Origin: Nocardia arizonensis
GTDB taxonomy: Bacteria; Actinomycetota; Actinomycetes; Mycobacteriales; Mycobacteriaceae
Length of the DNA stretch: 64,000 bases
Reading direction: 5' to 3'
Assembly (NCBI RefSeq): GCF_001310275.1
Contig: NZ_LGYZ01000014.1
Span: 1-64,000 of the forward strand
The translations under genes were made by a program, and so were the position numbers. Each line of letters starts with the position of its first letter. The first letter of the stretch is position 1. This document shows, piece by piece, positions 1 through 9,378 of the stretch. The notes under the pieces are model-generated. The model ran no database searches, was not told the origin of the DNA, and saw only the letters and a list, made by a program, of their open reading frames with translations.

Positions 1-345
1 GTCTTTGGCCGCGACTTCGTGGGCGGCGGGGTCGCGGCCCTTTGGGCTTCGCGAACTGTGACTTTGTCCGTGACCGCGCCTTCGGGGCGGCGGGGTCGCG
101 GCTCTTGGGTCCTGCGAATTGGTTCTGTGGTCTCGAGCCTTCGTCGTGGGGTTTGCGGGCCTTCTGGGGCGTGCCTTTGTTGCGGCGGGGTCGCGGGGGT
201 TTCGGGGCTCGCGGGTGGGTGGCCGAAAGGTGCTTCTTTGTCGCTTTGTCTCGGTCGCTCGGGTACGAGGGAGGGCCTTGTCGGCGGGCTCTGGTCCCCG
301 GTTCGACCGGGGGCTTTGTTGTATCCGCACCTGGGTTCGAATCTC
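1..345. repeat. G/T-skewed low-complexity tract with a 15-bp repeat
   Basis: The + strand is strongly enriched in G and T, with runs such as gggtcgcgg and ctttgggc. An exact 15-mer, GCGGCGGGGTCGCGG, occurs three times at 23-37, 87-101 and 182-196. Short open frames here have no family resemblance and no ribosome binding site, so I see no gene. The tract ends just before the promoter at 346. It could be the edge of a larger repetitive intergenic region outside the window. Confidence 0.55.
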
Positions 346-373
346 TTGACAAAGTACCCTAGGGGGGTATGGT
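346..373 (+). promoter_or_regulatory. Promoter with CsoR-like copper operator
   Basis: TTGACA at 346-351 and TATGGT at 368-373 are separated by 16 bp. The spacer holds an inverted repeat, TACCC (355-359), TAGGG, GGGTA (365-369). G/C-tract inverted repeats ending in TA resemble operators of the copper-sensing repressor CsoR. The position between -35 and -10 and the downstream copper genes support copper-inducible derepression. No csoR gene lies in the window. Confidence 0.6.
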
Positions 374-428
374 AGCCATTGCAATCGGCGCGACTGGCGC
401 GCCGCTCAGACGAGCACACGGAGCACCG

Positions 429-1379
429 ATGAACGCACCGCTCAAGTTCGCCGGATTCGCCCTCGGTCTCGCGGCCGTATTCGGCATCGCGCTCGCCACC
501 GGCGCGCTGCTCGGACCCGAGCCGTCCGAGCCGGTCGCGCACGAGGAGCACACCGCGGGCGCCGGTGGCGCGAACGAGATGCCGGGAGGCCTCATGGCCG
601 CCGACCGCGGCTACACACTGCAACTGGAGAATTCGATCGCCGCCGCCGCGCCCGATGCCGCGCTGCCGTTCCGCATACTCGACGCGCAGGGCGCGCCGCT
701 CACCCGTTACGTGACCGAGCACGAGAAGGATCTGCACCTGATCGTGGTGCGCCGGGACATGGTCGGCTTCCAGCACGTCCATCCGGTCCTCGACGACAGC
801 GGCCGCTGGACCTCGACCGTCGACCTCACCCGCGCGGGCGATTACCGCGTCTTCGCCGACTTCGTCCCGCAAGGGGGTTCGAATCTGATCCTCGGCGCGG
901 ACCTGCGCGTCGCCGGGCAGTACGACGTCCGCGCGCTGCCCGCACCCGCCGCCGTGGCGACAGTCGGCGACTACACCGTCACGCTCGACGGCGCCCTCAC
1001 CGCGGGCCGGACCGCGCAACTCACCCTGTCGGTGCGCCGCGACGGGCGCCCGGTCACCGACCTGCAACCGTATCTGGGCGCCTACGGCCACCTCGTCGCG
1101 CTGCGCGCCGCCGACCTGGCCTACTTGCACGTCCACCCGCAGGGCCATCCCGGCGACGGCGTCACCCCGGCCGGACCGGGTATCACGTTCGCGGCCACCG
1201 CGCCGAGCGCGGGCGACTATCGCCTGTTCATGGACTTCCGGCATCAGGGGGTGGTCCGCACCGCGGAATTCACCGTCCGCGTCGCGGCGTCCGATGGGAC
1301 CGCCGCCGAGACACACGGCGACATCGCCGAACCGGACGGCGACCACGGCGCCACCCCCGCCCCGGCCCATTCGCACTGA
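429..1379 (+). CDS. Exported copper-associated protein upstream of CopA
   Basis: 316-residue protein starting at ATG 429, which has GGAG six bases upstream. An in-frame start at 369 overlaps the -10 region and is unlikely. The N-terminus has one hydrophobic segment at about residues 5-26, so it is exported or membrane-anchored. The outer part contains two similar beta-rich halves with histidine clusters ([18 protein letters not shown]) and ends in HSH, fitting metal binding. Proteins of this kind are commonly found next to copper ATPases in actinobacteria. It lies 43 bases upstream of the P-type ATPase in the same direction, downstream of the CsoR-like promoter. A periplasmic copper-binding or delivery role is inferred from context; no enzyme motif is seen. 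Confidence 0.75.
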   Translation: MNAPLKFAGFALGLAAVFGIALATGALLGPEPSEPVAHEEHTAGAGGANEMPGGLMAADRGYTLQLENSIAAAAPDAALPFRILDAQGAPLTRYVTEHEKDLHLIVVRRDMVGFQHVHPVLDDSGRWTSTVDLTRAGDYRVFADFVPQGGSNLILGADLRVAGQYDVRALPAPAAVATVGDYTVTLDGALTAGRTAQLTLSVRRDGRPVTDLQPYLGAYGHLVALRAADLAYLHVHPQGHPGDGVTPAGPGITFAATAPSAGDYRLFMDFRHQGVVRTAEFTVRVAASDGTAAETHGDIAEPDGDHGATPAPAHSH

Positions 1380-1422
1380 TCAGACGACAATCGGCACTGT
1401 GCCGCACAGAACGGAGCACACG

Positions 1423-3690
<2,268 letters not shown>

Positions 3691-3718
3691 GACCGGATAC
3701 CGAACGGCCTCGGCCTAT

Positions 3719-3759
3719 CCGCCGCGCGACCCCGCCTGGTTCAGCGGGCCGCGCGGCGG
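3719..3759. terminator. GC-rich hairpin after copA
   Basis: CCGCCGCGCG (3719-3728) pairs with CGCGCGGCGG (3750-3759), and an inner CCCGC/GCGGG extends the stem. There is no T-run. It follows copA by 28 bases and contains the stop codon of the convergent small gene in its loop, so it may end transcription from both sides. Confidence 0.6.
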
Positions 3760-3920
3760 AATTCGGTCGTTGTCGCCCCCGGCCCTTCGGCGGCGATGAG
3801 GCGCAGACAGGTGTCGTGTTCGGATTCACCGGGTCGGCGTTCGTTGCGGAGCCGTAGGACGGCATGCGCCAGATCGATGCCCAGAACATTCGATAAACGC
3901 ATCGCGTCGACCTTGGCCAC
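3741..3920 (-). CDS. Small orphan protein with GTG start
   Basis: 59-residue frame reading from GTG at 3920 to TGA at 3741-3743. An excellent ribosome binding site, AGGAGGG, sits seven bases upstream of the GTG (complement of 3928-3934). That site is the main reason to call it a gene. The product begins MAKVDAMRLSNVLG and is polar and mildly basic, with no membrane segment and no recognised motif. It runs convergent to copA and its 3' end lies inside the hairpin at 3719-3759. It is missed if only ATG starts are considered. Function unknown. Confidence 0.55.
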   Translation of the reverse strand: MAKVDAMRLSNVLGIDLAHAVLRLRNERRPGESEHDTCLRLIAAEGPGATTTEFRRAAR

Positions 3921-4104
3921 GGAAAAGCCCTCCTATGTCTCGAGAAACGATGTACCCGGACATCCGGCTGCTGAACCCTCTTATTCGATTCGGTCCCGCG
4001 AGTACGCGGAGTAGTCGGATCACCGGAAATCTCGGGCGCGTCGCGCGCTTCGCACCGGGAAGGCCGACGGTGCGGTGGCCCTCCGGTTGTTCGGAGGGAT
4101 TGAG

Positions 4105-4177
4105 AGCGGATGACGAGATTCGAACTCGCGACCCTCACCTTGGCAAGGTGATGCGCTACCAGCTGCGCTACATCCGC
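4105..4177 (-). tRNA. tRNA-Gly (anticodon GCC)
   Basis: The complement folds as a 73-base cloverleaf. The acceptor stem is GCGGATG with CATCCGC and discriminator T. The D-arm is GCGCAGCTGGTAGCGC. The anticodon stem TCACC/GGTGA encloses loop TTGCCAA, giving anticodon GCC. The T-arm is GCGAG-TTCGAAT-CTCGT. CCA is not encoded. It reads all GGY glycine codons. It lies beside an AraC-family remnant, but I see no repeat of its 3' end nearby that would mark an integration site. Confidence 0.97.
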
Positions 4178-4302
4178 GTGCACGCCGCTCCGACCTGGAT
4201 TTCCGGCGGCGCCCTCGTGCGAGGGTGAACTGTAGTCGAACATTACGGAAAACCGGAAATCACCAGGTCGGGGCGGGTTCGCGGGATGTAGTCCCTTCCA
4301 GC

Positions 4303-4578
4303 GTGATCCGCAGTCGCGCCACCGCCCTCGGCCGTATCCGCTGGCTCACCGCGTGCATCGGCGTCTCACCCAAGCACTTCGCCAGGCTCAGGCGGGTGCG
4401 CCGGGTGCTGGAGCACGCGGGTCGCACGCCACTGGCCCAGCTCGCGACGGGCAGCGGCTACTACGACCAATCCCATATGAACGCCGATTTCCGCACCATC
4501 ATGGGTATTCCGCCCGCCTCGTTCCAGCGCGGCGAACGCCCACGGCCCACGCCGTGCGCCGCGCTGCGGGCGGCGTGA
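4303..4578 (+). pseudogene. AraC-family regulator remnant (C-terminal DNA-binding part)
   Basis: The frame ending at 4578 encodes the typical C-terminal AraC/XylS double helix-turn-helix. Recognisable pieces are GVSPKHFARLRR, then PLAQLATGSGYYDQSHM and ADFRTIMGIPPASF, the family signature of the second HTH. Residues before this do not resemble a ligand-binding domain, and no start codon with a ribosome binding site is seen. About 90 residues remain of a normal 250-320. It is most likely the tail of a deleted regulator. It lies 125 bases from tRNA-Gly and ends one base from the convergent acyltransferase gene. Confidence 0.7.
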
Positions 4579-4579
4579 T

Positions 4580-5341
4580 TCACCCCTGATCCGACTCCTC
4601 CCGGCGGGCTTTCGCGGCGGCGCGCTCGGCGGCCTCCGCCTCGTCGAGCGCGTTGGCCTCCTCGAGGGTCGGCGCGCTGCCGCCGAGGCGGGCAGGCACC
4701 CAGTACGCGCCGGGTTCGTGGACGTAGTCGCGCTGGAGTTCGGCCAGCATGGACTGCATGGTGGAGCGCAACCGCGCGGTGAGTTCGGCGGCGGGCTCGA
4801 CGGCGGGAATCGGTTCGCCGACCGCGATGGAGATGGGGGTGTTGGTGCGGCCGAGCCGTTTCGGGAATCCCTTGGTCCAGACCCGCTGCGCGCCCCAGAT
4901 GACGATCGGGATGATCGGCACCCCCGCCTCGATGGCCATACGGGCGGCGCCGGACTTGAATTCCTTGATCTCGAAACTGCGGCTGATCGTCGCCTCCGGG
5001 TAGACCCCGACCAGTTCCCCGCGACGCAGATACTCCACGGCCGCCTTGTAGGAGTCGGCGCCCGCGGTGCGGTCCACCGGAATATGCCTGAGCGCGCGCA
5101 TGATCGGACCGGTGACCGCGCTGTCGAACACCTCCTTCTTGGCCATGAACCGGATGTAGCGCTTGGGGGTTCGCACGGGGATGCCGGCATAGGTGAAGTC
5201 CATGTAGCCGGTGTGATTGACCGCGAGGACGGCTCCACCGGTCGCGGGGATGTGCCCGTCCCCGGTGACGGTGAACTTCAGACCTTCGACGAAGAAGACG
5301 GTACGGGCCAGCCCGATGATCGTCCGGTAGACGGGTTCCAC
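4580..5341 (-). CDS. 1-acylglycerol-3-phosphate acyltransferase (PlsC family)
   Basis: 253-residue membrane-associated acyltransferase. The GTG start at 5341 (VEPVYRTI) is chosen because mycobacterial homologues such as Rv2182c begin in the same place; upstream in-frame sequence looks non-coding. The catalytic block NHTGYMD (His43, Asp48) matches NHxxxxD, and PEATISRS near 115-122 is the second conserved block, with Glu-Ala-Thr in place of the usual Glu-Gly-Thr. The enzyme would transfer an acyl chain to lysophosphatidate or a related lipid in phospholipid synthesis. It is divergent from the lipoprotein gene at 5450. Mycobacteria carry several paralogues (also Rv3814c-Rv3816c), so the precise lipid substrate is unknown. 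Confidence 0.85.
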   Translation of the reverse strand: MEPVYRTIIGLARTVFFVEGLKFTVTGDGHIPATGGAVLAVNHTGYMDFTYAGIPVRTPKRYIRFMAKKEVFDSAVTGPIMRALRHIPVDRTAGADSYKAAVEYLRRGELVGVYPEATISRSFEIKEFKSGAARMAIEAGVPIIPIVIWGAQRVWTKGFPKRLGRTNTPISIAVGEPIPAVEPAAELTARLRSTMQSMLAELQRDYVHEPGAYWVPARLGGSAPTLEEANALDEAEAAERAAAKARREESDQG

Positions 5342-5449
5342 AATTCCGCTAGCGTAGTCGCAGACTGTTCCGTAGGGCAGCGGCGCCGCCGCCCGCCCCG
5401 GCACGGACACGCCGATTCGGACACACACCGACGAAAGAGGATCTCCGAA

Positions 5450-6358
5450 GTGGAACGCGCCCGACCGCTATCGCGTGAGCACCACCGGACGGCGCGCGGT
5501 GGTCCCGGCGGAATTTCCGCCGCGGCGCTGGTCGGCGGTGTGGTGCTGAGCGCGTTGCTGCTCGGCGGCTGCGATTCGGTATCCGGCATCCCGGTCGACG
5601 ATCCCGCGCCCGCGCGGGCCGCGGCGAGCACCATCGTCACCACCGCGACCCCGCCCCCGACGTCGACGACCGCCGCGCTCGCACCGCCGCCCGCGGACGC
5701 GCCGCCGGTCGGCGAGGTGCCCGGGTGGCCCGATGCCGCGGTCGCGGTGCGCCGCTGGGCCGCCGACCTGCGCACCGCGACGCTCACCGAACTCCAGGCC
5801 AAGTGCTGGACCATCGCACCGGGCAACGCGGCCGAGATGTACCAGGGCAAACAGGCGATCCTGAACGCGCTCGCGCAGCCGGGCGTCGCGAGCGCGAACG
5901 CCGCGACCTGGAAGTCCCGGGCGACCACGGTCACCGTCGAGCGTGACCTGATCCACACCGGCTACGCCTGTCCGCGGGTGTTCCCCGCGGGTTCGGAGAT
6001 CGCCTACAACGATGCCGACGCCCGTCACACCGTGCGGCGCTATCTCGCGCGACTGGTCGGCTCGCCGCTCGACGCCGCCGATCGGGAGGCCGACTACCCG
6101 CTGGTGTGCAAGGCCACGCCCGCGACCTGGGATCCGAAGGGCACCGGCTCGCCGACCCAGCCGCCCTTGGCCGTCAATTCCGCGAAGTTGTCCGGTATCA
6201 CCGAATTCGACGGCCAGGAGATCAGCTCGGCCCGACTCGGCTCGGAGTACCTGGCTGTCGAGGCTCCGGTGACCGATTCGACGGGGACGACGAAGACCCG
6301 TACCTTCACAGTGGCGGAGGGGCCGGAGGGCTATTGCATCGGCGACGTCACGTCGTAA
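5450..6358 (+). CDS. Secreted lipoprotein of unknown function
   Basis: 302 residues from GTG 5450, with AGAGGA eight bases upstream. The N-terminus has a basic stretch, a hydrophobic segment and a lipobox LLLGGC near residue 40, indicating lipoprotein processing and anchoring outside the membrane. A Thr/Pro/Ala-rich linker follows (about 60-85). The rest is a globular domain with several cysteines that could form disulfides (KCW, YACP, LVCK, GYC). I do not recognise the family. It precedes the MBL/Rieske gene by 63 bases in the same direction but that gene has its own strong ribosome binding site. Confidence 0.75.
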   Translation: MERARPLSREHHRTARGGPGGISAAALVGGVVLSALLLGGCDSVSGIPVDDPAPARAAASTIVTTATPPPTSTTAALAPPPADAPPVGEVPGWPDAAVAVRRWAADLRTATLTELQAKCWTIAPGNAAEMYQGKQAILNALAQPGVASANAATWKSRATTVTVERDLIHTGYACPRVFPAGSEIAYNDADARHTVRRYLARLVGSPLDAADREADYPLVCKATPATWDPKGTGSPTQPPLAVNSAKLSGITEFDGQEISSARLGSEYLAVEAPVTDSTGTTKTRTFTVAEGPEGYCIGDVTS

Positions 6359-6421
6359 CCGAGTCCCATGCGCCCATCCCGGTACCCTTGATGGCTGGTA
6401 AAGGTCAGGAGGAAACAGCTC

Positions 6422-7960
6422 GTGCAGATCACCAGCGTCGGACACGCGGGATTCCATATCCGCACCGCGGCCGGGACGATCCTTTGCGATCCCTGGGTCA
6501 ACCCCGCGTATTTCGGATCGTGGTTCCCCTTTCCCGACAATACGGAGCTGGACTGGGACGAGCTGGGCAGTTGCGACTTCCTCTATGTCTCGCATCTGCA
6601 CCGCGATCATTTCGACGCGAAGAATCTCCTCGAACATGTCGACAAGGACGCCACGGTCCTGTTGCCGGACTTTCCGGTGCCGGATCTGAAACGTGAGCTG
6701 CGGAAGCTCGGCTTCCACAAGTTCTTCGAGACCGAGGATTCGGTCAAGCACACCGTCAGCGGTCCCGGCGGCGATATCGACATCATGATCATCGCACTGC
6801 GCGCGCCCGCCGACGGTCCGATCGGCGACTCGGCACTGGTCGTCTCCGACGGCGAGACCACCTGTTTCAACATGAACGACGCGCGCCCGGTGGATATGGA
6901 CGTGCTGCGGGACTCCTTCGGCCACATCGACATCCACCTGCTCCAGTACTCGGGCGCGATCTGGTATCCGATGGTGTACGACATCCCCTCCCGCACCAAG
7001 ACCAACTTCGGCAAACAGAAGCGTCAGCGCGGTATGGACCGGGCGCGCAGCTATATCGAACAGGTCGGCGCGACCTGGGTGGTGCCCTCGGCGGGACCGC
7101 CGGTATTCCTCGACGACGAATTGCGCTATCTGAACGACGATCACGGCGACGAGGGCAATATCTTCCCGGATCAGATGGTCTTCCTCGACCAGATGCGGAT
7201 TCACGGCAACGAGGGCGGCGTTCTCATGATTCCGGGATCGGTCGCCGATGTGCGCGGCGCCGAACTGGAATTGAATCATCCATTCGAACCCGGTCTGATC
7301 TACGACAACAAGGCCGAGTACATCGAGAAGATGGCCCATCGCCTCGCGCCGGTGCTCGAGGCCGAGAAGGCCACCTGGGCAACGGGTGACGGGCCGCTGC
7401 TCGAACCGCTGCGGGAGCTGTTCGAGCCGATCATGGCGCAGTCCGATCTGATCTGCGACGGCATCGGCTATCCGGTCGGCCTGGTACTCGGCGCGGAGAC
7501 CGTCGTGCTCGATTTCCCCAAGCGTGTGGTGCGCGCCCCCGTCGAGGGTGAGGGCAAATACCGCTACGGATTCCGTATCGAACCCGATCTCGTGCGCACC
7601 GTCCTGCGCGACCACGAACCCGACTGGGTGAACACCATTTTCCTGTCGACCCGCTTCTCGACCTGGCGGATCGGCGGATACAACGAATTCCTCTACACCT
7701 TCTTCAAATGCCTCACCGACGAGCGCATCGCCTATGCCGACGGCTGGTTCGCCGAGGCGCACGACGATTCCGCGTCGACCGAACTGGACGGCTGGGAGAT
7801 CCAGCGTCGATGCCCGCACCTCAAGGCGGATCTCTCCAAATTCGGCGTGGTGGAGGGGAATACGCTCACCTGCAATCTGCACGGCTGGCAGTGGGATCTG
7901 GAGTCGGGCCGCTGCAAGACCTCCAAGGGCCACGAACTGCGCTCCAAGCGCCTGCCCTGA
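6422..7960 (+). CDS. Metallo-beta-lactamase fold / Rieske [2Fe-2S] fusion protein
   Basis: 512 residues from GTG 6422; AGGAGG lies nine bases upstream. The N-terminal half is an UlaG-like metallo-beta-lactamase fold with HLHRDH at 58-63, matching HxHxDH metal ligands. The C-terminus carries a Rieske cluster motif, CPH at 464-466 and CNLH at 484-487, the Cys/His pairs that hold [2Fe-2S]. The two domains in this order are the reverse of vertebrate CMP-Neu5Ac hydroxylase, which has Rieske first. From memory, M. tuberculosis Rv3818 is a similar 516-residue unknown protein. An oxygenase-like or electron-transfer role is possible, but the substrate is unknown. There is no export signal, so it should be cytoplasmic. 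Confidence 0.85.
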   Translation: MQITSVGHAGFHIRTAAGTILCDPWVNPAYFGSWFPFPDNTELDWDELGSCDFLYVSHLHRDHFDAKNLLEHVDKDATVLLPDFPVPDLKRELRKLGFHKFFETEDSVKHTVSGPGGDIDIMIIALRAPADGPIGDSALVVSDGETTCFNMNDARPVDMDVLRDSFGHIDIHLLQYSGAIWYPMVYDIPSRTKTNFGKQKRQRGMDRARSYIEQVGATWVVPSAGPPVFLDDELRYLNDDHGDEGNIFPDQMVFLDQMRIHGNEGGVLMIPGSVADVRGAELELNHPFEPGLIYDNKAEYIEKMAHRLAPVLEAEKATWATGDGPLLEPLRELFEPIMAQSDLICDGIGYPVGLVLGAETVVLDFPKRVVRAPVEGEGKYRYGFRIEPDLVRTVLRDHEPDWVNTIFLSTRFSTWRIGGYNEFLYTFFKCLTDERIAYADGWFAEAHDDSASTELDGWEIQRRCPHLKADLSKFGVVEGNTLTCNLHGWQWDLESGRCKTSKGHELRSKRLP

Positions 7961-7989
7961 CCGTACGGATCCGCCGCTTCCGACCTACG

Positions 7990-8024
7990 CCTTCGGCCGG
8001 CACCCGTCCCATGCCGGCCGAAGG
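7990..8024 (+). terminator. Strong hairpin after the MBL/Rieske gene
   Basis: CCTTCGGCCGGCA (7990-8002) pairs perfectly with TGCCGGCCGAAGG (8012-8024) across a 9-base loop, 30 bases after the stop codon. No U-tract follows. Confidence 0.75.
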
Positions 8025-8272
8025 ACTCACCGCCGGATCAGGCCGCGATCTCCCTGGTCAGCCGGGACGACCACGGGCACCAGAAACAGCCGGGCAGGAA
8101 GGCGCCGCATGCCTCGTCGAGGTGATCCTCGGTATAGGTGATGCTCGAATCGCTATTCGATCAGCATGTCCGCACCATCGCACACCGGTCCAGCTCGCGA
8201 AATACGAATCGGCGGAACGGATCAGACAACAGACGGCAACCGTCCGGTATGCGGCGGATCGGTCCCGCTCCG
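8025..8272. other. Intergenic stretch, no confident gene
   Basis: On the - strand an open frame, running down to a TGA near 8040, ends in a Cys/Trp-rich peptide ([14 protein letters not shown]) but has no ATG, GTG or TTG start before an upstream stop. It may be a gene fragment. Nothing else is recognised. Confidence 0.35.
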
Positions 8273-9220
8273 CTACCGGCGACAGCTCGCGAGGGCGACC
8301 GCCACGAGGGTGAGCGCGCAGCCCGCCGCGGTTGTCACCGAGATACCCGCATCGGTCGGAGCGGCCACATCCAGTACCAGCGCCGCGCTCAGCTGACCGG
8401 CCACCGAGGTCAACGCCAGCAGCAGTACGCCGATCCAGCGAACCGTCAGCGCCGCCAAGGCGATGAAGCCGACACCGATGACGCCGCCGAGATACAGCCA
8501 CGGCTGCGTGGGCAGAACGAGATGCCTGTCCGAGACCGCCCACAGCGCCGCCTCCAAGGCGACCAGCGCGACCACACCGACCCCGAAATTGACCAGCGCC
8601 GCCGCGAGCGGGCCACCCGCGGCGCCGACCCGGCCATTGACCGCCTGCTGCCAGGCCAACCCGATGCCGGCCAACGCGGGCGCGACGATCAGCAGCCAGG
8701 GGGGCAGCGCCCGCAGCGATTCCGGCAGCGCCGACGCCGCGCCCCCGGCCTGCGACCGGCCGAGCCCGGCCATCAGCACCGCGCCCGTCGCCAGTGCCGC
8801 GCCGCCCATCCGCGCCGCGGTGACCGGGGTGCGCCCGCTCGGCGCGAGTCCGAGTCGATCGACGACCAGACTGCTCGACAGCTGACCCGCCACTGCCGCG
8901 ACCGTGAAGGCGGTGACGCCGACGGCCGCGATGGTGAGCCCCTGACAGGCGACGAACAGCGCACCGCAGAGCCCGCCGAGCAGATGCCACGGCCGTAATT
9001 CGGCGCACGCGAGCGCCCGCCGGACACCGCCCATCCCCCGGCGCACGCGTGCGTCGAACACGAAGACCGAGCACAGGATCACCAATCCCACCCCGAAACT
9101 GATGGTGGCCGCGGCGATCCCGTCGTGCAGCCGGACACCGAGCGCACCGTTGATCCGGCCCTGCACCGCGACGCCGGCGCCGATGCAGAATCCGCAGATC
9201 AGCCCGCCGGTCCTGCGCAT
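8273..9220 (-). CDS. DMT-family transporter (DUF606/YdcZ type)
   Basis: 315-residue membrane protein of about ten hydrophobic helices. ATG 9220 is chosen because GGGAG lies five bases upstream. It is a fused duplication: IGAGVAVQGRINGALG near the N-terminus is echoed by GIGLAWQQAVNGRVG in the second half, each followed by FGVG. This is the pattern of two-repeat DUF606 (YdcZ) proteins of the drug/metabolite transporter superfamily. It is divergent from the HisB/C/D-like operon with a 158-base shared promoter region, so export or import of that pathway's product or precursor is a reasonable guess. No substrate evidence exists in the sequence. Confidence 0.8.
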   Translation of the reverse strand: MRRTGGLICGFCIGAGVAVQGRINGALGVRLHDGIAAATISFGVGLVILCSVFVFDARVRRGMGGVRRALACAELRPWHLLGGLCGALFVACQGLTIAAVGVTAFTVAAVAGQLSSSLVVDRLGLAPSGRTPVTAARMGGAALATGAVLMAGLGRSQAGGAASALPESLRALPPWLLIVAPALAGIGLAWQQAVNGRVGAAGGPLAAALVNFGVGVVALVALEAALWAVSDRHLVLPTQPWLYLGGVIGVGFIALAALTVRWIGVLLLALTSVAGQLSAALVLDVAAPTDAGISVTTAAGCALTLVAVALASCRR

Positions 9221-9378
9221 ATCCACTCCCGCACGGTACTTGGCGCGCGGACCCGTGATCGACACGACCGTCTGCCTCGAATTCCAGCGCGGATCGGGTC
9301 GCGTCCTATACGATACGCAGCAGGTATGCCCAGGCAGCTGCATGCCGAGGCGTGCGAGGCGCCGGGTATGATCGCGAC

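Noticed and set aside
5468..7933. 821-codon frame on the - strand
   Set aside because: It is antisense to the lipoprotein and MBL/Rieske genes, has low-complexity Arg/Gly/His-rich sequence, and reflects GC-rich codon use on the true strand.
8033..8150. Cys/Trp-rich peptide frame on the - strand
   Set aside because: No start codon before an upstream stop; kept only as a possible fragment.
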